DNA from: VBAU01 sp036005185 | GTDB taxonomy: Bacteria; Bacteroidota; Bacteroidia; Chitinophagales; Chitinophagaceae | Direction of reading: 5' to 3' | DNA: 64,000 nucleotides | NCBI GenBank assembly: GCA_036005185.1 | Contig: DASYQS010000041.1 | Location: 1 to 64,000, forward strand | In this document: piece by piece, positions 1 to 8,972 of the stretch | Layout of the letters: every line of letters starts with the position of its first letter | Numbering within the stretch: position 1 is the first letter of the stretch | Made by a program: the position numbers and the translations under genes | Notes under the pieces: model-generated | Seen by the model: the letters and a program-made list of their open reading frames with translations, nothing else | The model's database searches: none | Told to the model about the DNA's origin: nothing

Positions 1-62
1 TCCTTGGCTTGCTGTTGATCTCTAAAAAAGCCCATCAATACGCCGAACCTGGAGCTTAACAT
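1..62 (-). CDS. 5' end of an unidentified gene (runs off window)
   Basis: An open frame on the minus strand starts with ATG at 62 and continues past the left edge. Only about 20 residues are visible (MLSSRFGVLMGFFRDQQQAK), with a second in-frame ATG at residue 10. It would be divergent from the gene at 239. No domain can be recognised from so little sequence, and the frame could be chance. Confidence 0.3.
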   Translation of the reverse strand, partial: MLSSRFGVLMGFFRDQQQAK

Positions 63-84
63 TTTTAAATACATTATTTTTGAT

Positions 85-107
85 TGCCATCCGCTGAGCG
101 GGTGGCA
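85..107. repeat. 10-bp inverted repeat, 3-nt loop
   Basis: Bases 85-94 (TGCCATCCGC) pair with 98-107 (GCGGGTGGCA) around TGA, with one G-T pair. It lies between two apparently divergent genes, so it is more likely an operator or a dispersed repeat than a terminator. The following bases are only mildly T-rich. Confidence 0.45.
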
Positions 108-238
108 TTGTTATCATCATTATAATTTCAACCTTGTTGAAAGAATTCAGAGCGTACAATCTGTCTACAGGCAGGGTATGCGACGCAAGAGAAGCAAATA
201 ATAGCTATGCAGCCTAGTACAAAATAAAATTTTAAAAA

Positions 239-949
239 GTGGAACAACGCTGGAACGAACATATTCGAAAATCACGTCAACGCAATTGGACGGAATCTAA
301 AGCTCATTCAAGTTGGCAAATATTTAAGATCATGGCCGAGTTTGTGGATGGCTTTGAAGCGCTGGCGAAAATAGGCCCCTGTTGCTGCATTTTTGGATCG
401 GCGAGGGTTAAGCAAGGCCATCCCTACTATGAATTGGCAGTGGATATCGGAAAGCGCCTTGCTGAAGAAGGATTCGGAATCATTAGTGGAGGTGGTCCAG
501 GCATTATGGAAGCCTCCAATAAGGGAGCACATTTGGGTGGCGGCAAGTCTGTAGGCTTAAATATTGAGTTACCATTTGAACAAGGCTCCAATTCATTTAT
601 AGACAAGGAGCATAATTTAAATTTTGATTATTTCTTTGTTCGCAAGGTGATGTTTGTAAAGTATTCCCAGGCGTTTATCATGATGCCCGGCGGTTTCGGA
701 ACCATGGATGAGTTTTTTGAAGTACTTACTTTGATACAAACCGGTAAAATGCTTCAGGTACCGTTGATAGTAGTAGGAAATGAATATTGGAGTGGTTTGT
801 TGAAATGGATAAGGGAAACAATGATGGATAAAGAAAATAATATTTCCCTCAAGGATTTCGACCTTCTTAAGGTAGCTAATACAGCCGAAGAAGTGGTGCA
901 GCATGTTTTGAATTTTTATACACAGCATGCACTTCAACCTAACTTCTAG
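239..949 (+). CDS. LOG-family Rossmann-fold protein (TIGR00730)
   Basis: This 236-residue protein carries the two LOG-family signatures: SGGGPGIME at residues 83-91 and PGGFGTMDE at 150-158. Proteins of this family are nucleotide 5'-monophosphate phosphoribohydrolases, including cytokinin-activating LOG enzymes, and the second motif holds catalytic and phosphate-binding residues. The length fits the longer bacterial form with an N-terminal helical extension. The start is GTG at 239; an in-frame TAA at 233-235 rules out an upstream start. The true substrate in this organism cannot be read from sequence. It is followed 72 bp later by the O-methyltransferase gene. Confidence 0.85.
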   Translation: MEQRWNEHIRKSRQRNWTESKAHSSWQIFKIMAEFVDGFEALAKIGPCCCIFGSARVKQGHPYYELAVDIGKRLAEEGFGIISGGGPGIMEASNKGAHLGGGKSVGLNIELPFEQGSNSFIDKEHNLNFDYFFVRKVMFVKYSQAFIMMPGGFGTMDEFFEVLTLIQTGKMLQVPLIVVGNEYWSGLLKWIRETMMDKENNISLKDFDLLKVANTAEEVVQHVLNFYTQHALQPNF

Positions 950-1000
950 TAGATATGGAATTAGGAAATTTCCTTTAATGCCGAACTTCAAACCTCTATA

Positions 1001-1008
1001 TATCTTTG
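1001..1008 (+). promoter_or_regulatory. Bacteroidota -7 element (TATCTTTG)
   Basis: TATCTTTG matches the TAnnTTTG -7 consensus and lies 13 bases before the GTG start at 1022. That implies a very short leader. No good -33 TTG is seen 17-23 bp upstream. Confidence 0.45.
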
Positions 1009-1021
1009 CAAAAATTTTATT

Positions 1022-1657
1022 GTGGAGTTAATTAACGAGCAAGCTCAACTGTATGCAGAAAATCTTTCTTCACCCGAAGGCGAATTGTTAAAAAAAATAA
1101 ACGAGTTTACGCAGAAACATCCCGAGGCGCAAATGCTTAGCGGACATTTACAGGGGAAGGTGTTGGAAATGCTAAGCTGCATGATCAGGCCAAGAAGAAT
1201 TTTAGAAATAGGGACATTTACCGGTTATAGTGCTCTTTGTTTGGCAAAAGGTTTAACGGAAGATGGGCAGTTGCATACGATAGAAATAAAGGAAGACGAA
1301 GCCGTAAAAGCCCGTGAATTTTTTACCCAATCTGCCTATAATTCTAAGATAATTTTGCACCTCGGTTCTGCGTTAGATATTATTCCTAGCCTCAACGAAA
1401 CTTGGGATCTTGTGTTTATTGATGCGGATAAACCCGCGTATATTGAATATTTTAACCTTGTTTTGCCAAAAGTCAGGAAAAACGGGTTTATTTTCGCAGA
1501 TAACATATTTTTTCACGGTCAGGTTCTGGAACATGAGGTAAAAGGAAAAAATGCGAAAGGAATAAAAGCATTCAACGAGTACATCCAACAGCGAACAGAC
1601 ATAGAAAAAGTGATCCTTACCCTTCGTGACGGCTTGTTTTTAATCAGAAAATTATAA
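1022..1657 (+). CDS. SAM-dependent O-methyltransferase (CCoAOMT-like)
   Basis: The 211-residue product fits the class I O-methyltransferase_3 family (caffeoyl-CoA/catechol O-methyltransferase type). The SAM-binding glycine loop is LEIGTFTGYSALCLAKGL, followed by the metal-binding segments IDADKPAYIEYF and ADNIFFHGQV. Bacterial members are soluble, metal-dependent enzymes with varied hydroxylated aromatic substrates, and the substrate here is unknown. The start is GTG at 1022, supported by a -7 promoter element just upstream. The glucosaminidase gene follows after 7 bp, suggesting co-transcription. Confidence 0.88.
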   Translation: MELINEQAQLYAENLSSPEGELLKKINEFTQKHPEAQMLSGHLQGKVLEMLSCMIRPRRILEIGTFTGYSALCLAKGLTEDGQLHTIEIKEDEAVKAREFFTQSAYNSKIILHLGSALDIIPSLNETWDLVFIDADKPAYIEYFNLVLPKVRKNGFIFADNIFFHGQVLEHEVKGKNAKGIKAFNEYIQQRTDIEKVILTLRDGLFLIRKL

Positions 1658-1664
1658 CTATCCC

Positions 1665-2927
1665 ATGCAAAACAAGAAATTCACCATTCTTTTCGTGTTT
1701 GCGTTGAGCTTATTTTTTAAATTTTCGCAAGCACAACCTACTAATACGGTACTTGCGTATATCGCCAGGTATAAAGATCTTGCCATAGAAGAAATGAAAC
1801 GCACCGGAATTCCTGCGTCTATAACCTTGGCTCAAGGTATTCATGAAACCGAAGCCGGTACCAGTGAGTTGGTAAGGAGATCAAATAATCATTTCGGTAT
1901 TAAATGTAAAGACAACTGGAAAGGCCAATCCGTTTCACACGATGATGATGCAAGGGGTGAATGTTTCCGGAAGTATGCTGCTCCTGAAGAATCTTATAGA
2001 GATCATTCTGATTTTCTAAAAACACGCCCCAATTATACTTCGTTATTTAAATTGGATCCGGCTGATTACGAAGCTTGGGCTTATGGATTAAAAAAAGCCG
2101 GGTATGCAACAAATCCAAAATACGCACAAATATTGATCAAACTGATTCGTGATTATAATCTTCAGGAATATACATTGATCGCTTTAGGTAAGATGAAAGA
2201 GGAAGATAGGCTAGTGAGAACTGATAAGCTGACTCAAGAAGAAAAAACAGAAGTTATTGCAGTGGTAAATGCAAAAGTTGATAAAAAAACCGAGTTGGGA
2301 CCTCCAGCCCTTGAAGTAAATTATCCTTCAGGCGAATTTAAGATTAACTCAACAAGAGTGATTTATGCAAGAAAAGGAACTTCTTATCTCACTATTGCCC
2401 AGCAATACGAAATTCCTTTGGCAAAACTTTTTGAATTTAATGATTTAAAGCAACAGGAAGTAGCTGAATATGATCAACTGGTATTTATTCAACGCAAAAG
2501 AAAAATTGGTGAGCACGAATTTCATATAGTACAAGCTGGAGAAAATTTAAATAACATTGCTCAGGCTGAGGCTATAAGATTGGAAAGCTTGCTTGAATAC
2601 AACAGCCTTGGAGCAGATATGCAACCTGCTGTTGGTGAAACATTATACCTGCGTTCAAAATCTCCTTCAATGCCAAAGCTTGCGACAAAAAATGCTATGA
2701 TGGCAAGTCTCAATTCCAATTCTCAAACCGTTGCTATAAATAATGCCAGGATGGAGCAGAAGCAAGCGATACAAAAAAATAGTTTTATTCTTCATATTGT
2801 GCAGCCAAAAGAAACTGTGTATTCAATTGCAAAAAAATATAGTGTTGGTGCTGATGATGTTGTTAGTTGGAATCAGCTACAAGATTACGATCTGAAGATT
2901 GGCCAATCGTTGAAAATTTATAAATGA
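1665..2927 (+). CDS. Secreted glucosaminidase with three LysM-like repeats
   Basis: The 420-residue protein starts with a signal peptide (ILFVFALSLFFKFSQAQ). An N-terminal FlgJ/Auto-type glucosaminidase domain follows at about residues 28-165, with ITLAQGIHETEAGTSELV and NHFGIKCK; the Glu of IHETEAG is the likely catalytic acid. After a linker there are three LysM-like units at roughly 225-275, 285-330 and 375-420, each of the form (hydrophobic)-V-..-E/G-..-IA..-..-L..-N. LysM binds peptidoglycan, so the enzyme probably trims the cell wall in the periplasm. Its TGA stop overlaps the start of the hpt gene (ATGA), indicating translational coupling. Confidence 0.88.
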   Translation: MQNKKFTILFVFALSLFFKFSQAQPTNTVLAYIARYKDLAIEEMKRTGIPASITLAQGIHETEAGTSELVRRSNNHFGIKCKDNWKGQSVSHDDDARGECFRKYAAPEESYRDHSDFLKTRPNYTSLFKLDPADYEAWAYGLKKAGYATNPKYAQILIKLIRDYNLQEYTLIALGKMKEEDRLVRTDKLTQEEKTEVIAVVNAKVDKKTELGPPALEVNYPSGEFKINSTRVIYARKGTSYLTIAQQYEIPLAKLFEFNDLKQQEVAEYDQLVFIQRKRKIGEHEFHIVQAGENLNNIAQAEAIRLESLLEYNSLGADMQPAVGETLYLRSKSPSMPKLATKNAMMASLNSNSQTVAINNARMEQKQAIQKNSFILHIVQPKETVYSIAKKYSVGADDVVSWNQLQDYDLKIGQSLKIYK

Positions 2928-3460
2928 TGTCCACCATTACGGTACACGACAAAAAGTTCGACATCTATCTTTCTGAAACTGCTATACAAGAGAGAGTAAA
3001 AAACATCGCTGAAAGTATCAATAAAGAGTATGAGGGGAAACGACCATTATTTATTGCCATATTAAATGGTAGTTTCATGTTTGCGTCTGATCTTTTCAAA
3101 CATCTTACTATCGATACTGAAATTAGCTTTATAAAGCTTGCATCTTATAAAGGAATGAAGTCAACAGGAAATGTGATCACCTCTATAGGTCTTGATGCTG
3201 ACCTTTTCGGTAAAGATTTAATCATTATAGAGGATATTGTTGACACTGGAAAAACACTGTACAATTTTTTACCTAAATTAAAAGACCATCACCCGGCATC
3301 ATTAAAAATAGTTGCTTTATTGCATAAACCCGAAGCTACTAGGTTTCCATTGACCTTAGATTATGTCGGCTTCTCTATTCCTGATAAATTCGTAATAGGG
3401 TATGGCCTTGATTATGATGGAATGGGGCGTAATCTTCGAGAGATTTACCAGGTTATATAA
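2924..3460 (+). CDS. hpt: Hypoxanthine phosphoribosyltransferase
   Basis: This 178-residue protein is a purine salvage type I phosphoribosyltransferase that converts hypoxanthine or guanine plus PRPP to IMP or GMP. The PRPP-binding loop is IIIEDIVDTGKTL at about residues 98-110, and the N-terminal AILNGSFMFASDL matches the HPRT loop I. Two start codons are adjacent (2924 and 2927); the first overlaps the upstream stop by four bases. The length is typical for bacterial Hpt (about 175-185 residues). Confidence 0.93.
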   Translation: MMSTITVHDKKFDIYLSETAIQERVKNIAESINKEYEGKRPLFIAILNGSFMFASDLFKHLTIDTEISFIKLASYKGMKSTGNVITSIGLDADLFGKDLIIIEDIVDTGKTLYNFLPKLKDHHPASLKIVALLHKPEATRFPLTLDYVGFSIPDKFVIGYGLDYDGMGRNLREIYQVI

Positions 3461-3512
3461 TATCATTTCAAAAGCCCGTTGTTTTTTTGTACTTTTTACG
3501 CAGCAAAATCCA

Positions 3513-5297
3513 ATGAAAGCCGCTTGCCAGATACTCATTTTTTTACTTACAGGTTCCTATCTGTTCGGACAGCAATTTTATATTCGGGGTGAAGTAAAGG
3601 ATGAATCTGGAAACCCTTTGCAAAATGTAAACATTCTCCTTCATGCTACAGGTTATGTTTATCATACAGGCCCCTATGGTTCCTTTGGAATTTTAACTAA
3701 CAGAAACACAGACACTCTTAGTTTCTGGCTTGATGGTTACCAAAAAGAAAAAAGGATTGTTAGTCCGGATAGTTATGTAACAGTTCGCTTGAAATTAAAT
3801 TCTTCTTCGAGCAGTAACATTCATAGAAACAAATTAGCTTCTTTTACAAAAGGTCTTAATAAGGATGTACAAAAGCAATGGTTCACAGGTGATGAAACCT
3901 ACGCCAGCTTAATTGAAAACCATTTTGTGGCCGCGAATAAATATCCATCCACTTCTTTGACGTTAAGTATTGACAGAGCATCATATAGTAATATTCGTCG
4001 TTTTATAAATACAAATACCTTGGTGCCTCCTGATGCAGTAAGAATAGAGGAAATGTTGAATTATTTTAACGAAAATTATTCCGAACCTGAAGGGGGAAGT
4101 CCTTTTAAAACAAAATCTGTTTTAACGGACTGTCCTTGGAATCGGGATAATGAGCTTTTATTTATTAATATCAATTCTAAAAAACTAAATCTTGATACGC
4201 TTCCTCCAAGTAATCTGGTTTTTCTAATCGATATTTCAGGATCGATGGACATGCCAAATCGACTCCCGCTGCTTCAATCAGCATTTCGGCTATTGGTCAA
4301 TAACTTGAGACTAAAAGATACCGTGACAATTGTTGTATATGGAGGGTTTACTGGAATAAAATTAAATGCAACAAGTGGAGCAGAGAAAGAAAAAATATTA
4401 AAAGCAATTGATGAACTGGTTCCTGGCGGTTCAACTCCCGGTGAATCGGGGATTAAATTAGCATATAATGTAGCGCAGAGCCATTTTATAAAGCGAGGTA
4501 ACAACCGAGTGATACTTGCTACTGACGGAGATTTTAACGTGGGCTTAAAAACGGAGGATGAATTGGATGAATTGATTTCACAACGGCGTCAATCAGGTAT
4601 TTATCTTACTTGCCTGGGTGTAGGCATGGGAAATTATAAAGATTCAAAAATTCAAACACTAGCAAGAAAGGGTAATGGAAATTTCGCCTATTTAGATAAT
4701 TACCGGGAAGCAGAAAAAGTTTTATTCACTGAGTTTACTCAAACACTTTATGCTGTAGCGAATGATGTATATCTGAATGTAGAGTTTAATCCTGATTATG
4801 TAAGAGAATATCGGCTGATTGGCTTTGATAATAAAGTGGGGGCATTAAATGATACTGCATCTGTAATAGAAGGAGGTGAGATTGGCTCAGGTCATTCAAT
4901 GAGAGTTGTATTTGAAATTAATCCTACAGATTTTAATAAGGATGCAGTTGAAAGAGATTTTTCGCCGGGAAATATTGCTGAGATCAAACTTCAATATAGG
5001 TTGCCTAATGATACTACGCAGAAGAGTTTTAGTAATTCAATACCGCTAACCTTTAGTGATTTTAATTCTATTGACAGAAGCTTAAGATTCTCAACAGCAG
5101 TAATTATGTTTGGCACCCTTCTTCGCTCTTCGCCTATAGCCAAAACTATTAGTTGGAATGATATAATTTTATTAGCTACAGAAACTTCAGATGATCAAGA
5201 TCTTCTTCAAAAAGAATTTATTTCATTGGTCAAGCAGGCTAAAATATTATACTCTAAACAAAAGAAAAAAAAGAAAGAATTCCTAACGGTGAGATAA
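3513..5297 (+). CDS. Secreted von Willebrand factor A domain protein (YfbK-like)
   Basis: The frame is open from 3402, but ATG 3513 gives an N-terminal signal peptide (MKAACQILIFLLTGSYLFGQ) and a 594-residue product. After the signal comes a carboxypeptidase-regulatory-like beta domain (IRGEVKDESGNPLQNVNILL), then the YfbK-type N-terminal segment (DRASYSNIRRFINTNTLVP). Next is a vWA domain with the MIDAS motif DISGSMDMP, and a DUF3520-like C-terminus. vWA domains bind protein ligands through a metal ion. The role in Bacteroidota is not established; I infer a periplasmic or surface adaptor. It follows hpt by 52 bp and converges with dnaJ (3-bp gap). Confidence 0.85.
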   Translation: MKAACQILIFLLTGSYLFGQQFYIRGEVKDESGNPLQNVNILLHATGYVYHTGPYGSFGILTNRNTDTLSFWLDGYQKEKRIVSPDSYVTVRLKLNSSSSSNIHRNKLASFTKGLNKDVQKQWFTGDETYASLIENHFVAANKYPSTSLTLSIDRASYSNIRRFINTNTLVPPDAVRIEEMLNYFNENYSEPEGGSPFKTKSVLTDCPWNRDNELLFININSKKLNLDTLPPSNLVFLIDISGSMDMPNRLPLLQSAFRLLVNNLRLKDTVTIVVYGGFTGIKLNATSGAEKEKILKAIDELVPGGSTPGESGIKLAYNVAQSHFIKRGNNRVILATDGDFNVGLKTEDELDELISQRRQSGIYLTCLGVGMGNYKDSKIQTLARKGNGNFAYLDNYREAEKVLFTEFTQTLYAVANDVYLNVEFNPDYVREYRLIGFDNKVGALNDTASVIEGGEIGSGHSMRVVFEINPTDFNKDAVERDFSPGNIAEIKLQYRLPNDTTQKSFSNSIPLTFSDFNSIDRSLRFSTAVIMFGTLLRSSPIAKTISWNDIILLATETSDDQDLLQKEFISLVKQAKILYSKQKKKKKEFLTVR

Positions 5298-5300
5298 ATC

Positions 5301-6455
5301 TTAGGAAAACATTTCCCTCATCTTATCAAAAAAGCTTTTTTCATTTTTATCGGGATGCGGCTTGAAGTTTGAAGAGTTACTTAATTTTTCAAGCATTGCT
5401 TTTTCTTCTGCGCTTATATGCTGAGGTGTCCATACGTTTATATGCACTAGTTGATCACCTTTTTCGTAAGAGTTAACACCAGGAAATCCCTTTCCTTTTA
5501 ATCTGAATATTTTACCACTTTGTGTGCCGGTCGGTATTTTAATTTTTGCTCTGCCATCAATGGTAGGTACTTCTAACTGTGTTCCAAAAACTGCATCCGT
5601 AAATGAAATGTGCAGATCATACACTACATTCAAACCGTCACGCTGTAGCTCTTTGTGTGCTTCTTCTTCAATTAAAAGGATCAAATCTCCAGGAGGGCCG
5701 CCTCTTTCGCCTGCATTTCCCCTGCCGCTAATATTTAATTGCATTCCCTCCTGAACGCCGGCCGGTATATCAATTGTTACAGTTTCTTCGCCATAAACTC
5801 TTCCTTCCCCTTTGCACGTTCCGCATTTGGCAGTTATTATTGTGCCCTCGCCGTTACAAGTGGGACAAGTAGTAACGGTTTGCATTTGCCCAAGGAAAGT
5901 ATTCGTTACTCTGCGTACCTGACCACTGCCGCCGCAAGTTCCACAAGTCTGAACACTGCCTTTATCTTTTGCACCGCTGCCTTGACAGGTTTGGCAGCCA
6001 ACATATTTTTTTACTTTGATGTTCTTCGTTACGCCCTTTGCAATTTCTTCATAGGTAAGTTTTAGCTTAATACGGAGATTGCTGCCGCGAACACCTCTTG
6101 CACGTTGACCACTACGAGTTCGTTGTTGTCCAAAAAAGTTCCCAAAAATGTCATCCCCGAAAATATCACCAAATTGACTGAATATATCTTCCATATTCAT
6201 ACCCCCACCATAACCACCTCTGCCATTGCCGCTTACACCTGCGTGACCATAGCGGTCATATTGAGCTTTTTTGTCGGCGTCACTTAGTACTTCATAAGCC
6301 TCCGCAGCCTCTTTGAATTTTTCTTCAGCTGCTTTATCGCCTGGGTTACGGTCAGGATGATATTGCATAGCCACCTTGCGGTATGCTTTTTTTATTTCAT
6401 CCGTATTAGCACTTTTCCCAACACCTAATATTTCGTAGTAATCTCTTTTTGACAT
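5301..6455 (-). CDS. dnaJ: Chaperone DnaJ
   Basis: The 384-residue Hsp40 co-chaperone has all class I features in order. The J domain has HPD at residues 33-35, followed by a Gly/Phe-rich linker (about 70-115). There are four CxxCxGxG zinc-binding repeats (CQTCQGSG, CGTCGGSG, CPTCNGEG, CGTCKGEG) and two C-terminal substrate-binding domains. It stimulates DnaK ATPase and delivers clients. It sits directly downstream of grpE on the same strand, with 83 bp between them, so the two are probably co-transcribed. dnaK is not in the window. Confidence 0.97.
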   Translation of the reverse strand: MSKRDYYEILGVGKSANTDEIKKAYRKVAMQYHPDRNPGDKAAEEKFKEAAEAYEVLSDADKKAQYDRYGHAGVSGNGRGGYGGGMNMEDIFSQFGDIFGDDIFGNFFGQQRTRSGQRARGVRGSNLRIKLKLTYEEIAKGVTKNIKVKKYVGCQTCQGSGAKDKGSVQTCGTCGGSGQVRRVTNTFLGQMQTVTTCPTCNGEGTIITAKCGTCKGEGRVYGEETVTIDIPAGVQEGMQLNISGRGNAGERGGPPGDLILLIEEEAHKELQRDGLNVVYDLHISFTDAVFGTQLEVPTIDGRAKIKIPTGTQSGKIFRLKGKGFPGVNSYEKGDQLVHINVWTPQHISAEEKAMLEKLSNSSNFKPHPDKNEKSFFDKMREMFS

Positions 6456-6474
6456 AAACTAGCTCATGCATAGG

Positions 6475-6513
6475 TCGCGAGCATTGGGTGAATGACCACA
6501 AACCAGCTCGCGA
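6475..6513. repeat. Inverted repeat in the grpE-dnaJ gap
   Basis: TCGCGAGC (6475-6482) and GCTCGCGA (6506-6513) are perfect inverted repeats separated by 23 bases. In the grpE-dnaJ transcript they could form an 8-bp stem that modulates dnaJ expression or protects a processing end. There is no T-run, so it does not look like a terminator. Confidence 0.5.
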
Positions 6514-6538
6514 TTATTTGGGTTCGTGGATATATAAC

Positions 6539-7123
6539 TTATTTTCCTACCACCACTTTTGCGTGGCGGATAATCTTATCATTAAGATAATACCCTTTTA
6601 CAATTTCATCTAGGATTTTTCCTTTTAAATCATCAGTAGGAGCGGGAATTTCTGTAATGGCCTCGTGCAAGTCGGGGTTAAATTCCTCATAAATTGTTTT
6701 CATTGGCTTTAAACCTCGTGCAAATAAAGTATTTCTTAGCTTATTAAATACAAGTAATACACCTTCTTTTATCTCTTTTATATCCTCGGTATTTTCAATT
6801 TGTTTTTGTGCCCGATCACAATCGTCTAGCACATCCAGCAGATCAGTAATAACTTCTTTTCCTGCTGTTTGTATTAGCTCTATTCTTTCTTTTGCACTTC
6901 TTCTTTTATAATTTTCGAATTCAGCTATTTTTCTTACATACTTATCTTTTTGTTCTTCCAATTCTGCACGCATTTTTTCAAGCTCTGATGCTTCTGAGGT
7001 TGATTCTCCCAAATCGGCTTCGACAGAATCAGGAGTGTCGGTTAAATTCTCATCATTTTTAATATCAATATTCTCGGTGTTTTCCTGATTTACATCTGGG
7101 TTAAATTGACCTTTTTTATTCAT
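6539..7123 (-). CDS. grpE: Nucleotide exchange factor GrpE
   Basis: The 194-residue protein has an acidic, disordered N-terminus (about residues 1-45) and a long coiled coil (ELEKMRAELEEQKDKYVRKIAEFENYKRR). The C-terminal beta domain has the family signature around VLLVFNKLRNTLFARGLKPM and PDLHEAITEIP. GrpE releases ADP from DnaK. It is the first gene of the grpE-dnaJ operon, and a good -33/-7 promoter lies 30 bp upstream. Confidence 0.96.
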   Translation of the reverse strand: MNKKGQFNPDVNQENTENIDIKNDENLTDTPDSVEADLGESTSEASELEKMRAELEEQKDKYVRKIAEFENYKRRSAKERIELIQTAGKEVITDLLDVLDDCDRAQKQIENTEDIKEIKEGVLLVFNKLRNTLFARGLKPMKTIYEEFNPDLHEAITEIPAPTDDLKGKILDEIVKGYYLNDKIIRHAKVVVGK

Positions 7124-7152
7124 ATTTTTCCTGCTTTTTTTAAAATTGAGTG

Positions 7153-7182
7153 CAAAGGTAAGGCTGTCAATAATATTGCCAA
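7153..7182 (-). promoter_or_regulatory. grpE promoter (TTG, 19 bp, TACCTTTG)
   Basis: On the minus strand, TTG at 7182-7180 is followed by a 19-bp spacer and TACCTTTG at 7160-7153. This matches the TTG-N17-23-TAnnTTTG promoter known for Bacteroidota. Transcription would start near 7146 and give a leader of about 23 bases before the grpE ATG. It suggests a housekeeping sigma promoter rather than a dedicated heat-shock sigma. Confidence 0.7.
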
Positions 7183-7267
7183 TGAGAGATTTAGGGACAA
7201 AATGACAAACTTTGGCAAGGTTTCAATAAAGTATTCCTTCATAAAATGCAACTTTGCCAATTTGATT

Positions 7268-8440
7268 ATGAATAGAGTGTATTTAAAGCGGAAAATTTCG
7301 AATCGTATTGCAAGTGGTCATCCTTGGATATTTGCCAATGAGATTGAAAAAATGGACGATGGTATAGAAGCCGGAGCTATTGTTGACGTGTTTTCTTTTA
7401 ACTGGAAATTTGTCGGCTCAGGATATATTAATCCAAAATCACAGATACTTGTTCGACTGCTTACGCGAAATAAGAAGGATGAGATCAATGAAGAGTTTTT
7501 TATTAACCGCATTTTGCAGTGCTGGGAATACAGAAAGAAGATAGGTTATACAGAAAACTGCCGGCTTGTTTTTGGGGAAGCTGATGAGTTGCCACAGTTA
7601 ATCATTGATAAGTTTAATGACTATTTTGTTATACAAACCCTTGCTCTTGGAATCGATATATGGAAGCCAGCTTTTGTAAAAGCGATTAATCAAATATTTA
7701 AACCTCGTGGAATTTTTGAACGAAATGATGTTCCTGTTCGAGAATTAGAAGGTCTTCCTCAGCAGAAGGGTTTTTTATCAGCTCCGTTTGATCCAAAAAT
7801 TATCATCAACGAGAACGGGTTAAAATTTTATGTGGATGTTGAAAACGGCCAAAAAACAGGATATTTTTTAGACCAACAAGATAACCGCCGGGCTATTGAG
7901 CATATAGTAAAAAATGCTGAAGTCCTTGGTGCATTTACTTACACAGGTACTTTTGAAATTCATGCTGCATATTATGGCGCTCGATCAGTTTTAGGAATTG
8001 ACATTTCCGAAAATGCGGTAAAGCAAGCCAATGAAAATGCTGCCTTAAATAATCTTCAGAATATTGTCAAATTTCAAACTGCTAATGCTTTTGATGTATT
8101 GAAACAATGGACAAAAGATGGAAGACAATATGATGTAGTGATGCTTGATCCTCCTGCTTTCACTAAAAGCCGTGAGACTATTCAAAAAGCTATCACGGGA
8201 TATAAAGAAATTAACCTCAGAGGGGTGAAATTAATCAGACCTGGAGGATTTCTGGTAACATCCTCTTGTACAAATCTTGTATCACCAGAATTGTTTTTGC
8301 AGATCATTAATCTTGCCGCTAAAGACGCCAGAAGAAAAATTCGTCAGGTTGTATTTCAAACGCAATCGGCAGATCATCCTATTATTGGGGGGATAGAAAA
8401 TACGCAGTATCTTAAGTTCTTAATTGTGGAAGTGCAATAA
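7268..8440 (+). CDS. RlmI-like 23S rRNA cytosine methyltransferase
   Basis: The frame is open from 7106, but ATG 7268 matches the family N-terminus (MNRVYLKRKISNRIASGHPWIFANEI) and gives 390 residues. An N-terminal PUA-like domain is followed by the RlmI/RlmK-type methyltransferase: the linker PFDP..I.ENGLKFYVDVENGQKTGYFLDQQDNR, the SAM loop region at VLGAFTYTGTFEIHAAYYGA, and DVVMLDPPAFTKS. RlmI makes m5C1962 in E. coli 23S rRNA. Family assignment is firm, while the exact target base is inferred. It is divergent from grpE. Confidence 0.88.
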   Translation: MNRVYLKRKISNRIASGHPWIFANEIEKMDDGIEAGAIVDVFSFNWKFVGSGYINPKSQILVRLLTRNKKDEINEEFFINRILQCWEYRKKIGYTENCRLVFGEADELPQLIIDKFNDYFVIQTLALGIDIWKPAFVKAINQIFKPRGIFERNDVPVRELEGLPQQKGFLSAPFDPKIIINENGLKFYVDVENGQKTGYFLDQQDNRRAIEHIVKNAEVLGAFTYTGTFEIHAAYYGARSVLGIDISENAVKQANENAALNNLQNIVKFQTANAFDVLKQWTKDGRQYDVVMLDPPAFTKSRETIQKAITGYKEINLRGVKLIRPGGFLVTSSCTNLVSPELFLQIINLAAKDARRKIRQVVFQTQSADHPIIGGIENTQYLKFLIVEVQ

Positions 8441-8521
8441 ATCGTATACAGATAGGCGAAATACTGTAACAATGCAGCTGACTACATTAAAGTGTTTTTC
8501 AAATATTGATCAGCTGTTACC

Positions 8522-8914
8522 TTATCTGGAAACCTGGAACTTTCCGGATTCGATGATTTTTCCGTCACGGTCCCTCAATTGATAAATATAAACGCCGCGG
8601 TTATATTCATTCAGATTGATAGTAGTTCTAGAGGCAATATTTTTTTGCTCGTAAACTACTCTGCCAACGAAATTGTAAACCTGAATGTCGTAACCCTTCT
8701 CGTTACTTTTTTGTAAATCAAAAGTGATGAAAGAAGTGGCCGGATTGGGATAGAACTTAACAATCCGGTCAGCAGCATCCTGAAGGGGACGTGATTGTCC
8801 CTGTGATTGGATGGCTGTCAATAGAATAATGGATACTATGGGTAGAAATCTCTTCAACGAAACAAAATTACAATTTATTATCTCAATAATAGGCCGTTTT
8901 TTTGACTTGTGCAA
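8522..8914 (-). CDS. Minimal T9SS type A sorting-domain protein
   Basis: This product is almost only a signal peptide (LPIVSIILLTAIQSQGQ) plus a type A T9SS C-terminal sorting domain: VKFYPNPATSFITFDL at the start, then YDIQVYNFVGRVVYE, and GVYIYQLRDRDGKIIESGKFQVSR at the end. There is hardly any cargo between them (about 10 residues). Only non-ATG starts are available: TTG at 8914, or TTG at 8857, which sits directly before the signal peptide and may be better. The function is unknown; it might be processed to a short peptide or act in secretion itself. Confidence 0.75.
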   Translation of the reverse strand: MHKSKKRPIIEIINCNFVSLKRFLPIVSIILLTAIQSQGQSRPLQDAADRIVKFYPNPATSFITFDLQKSNEKGYDIQVYNFVGRVVYEQKNIASRTTINLNEYNRGVYIYQLRDRDGKIIESGKFQVSR

Positions 8915-8972
8915 CGTAAATACCCCAAAATTTCAAAAAGCTTATAAATCAAATCCTTAAGGTAGAAAAATT

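Noticed and set aside
3356..3538. Minus-strand open frame across the hpt/vWA junction
   Set aside because: It overlaps two well-supported genes and has no recognisable domain.
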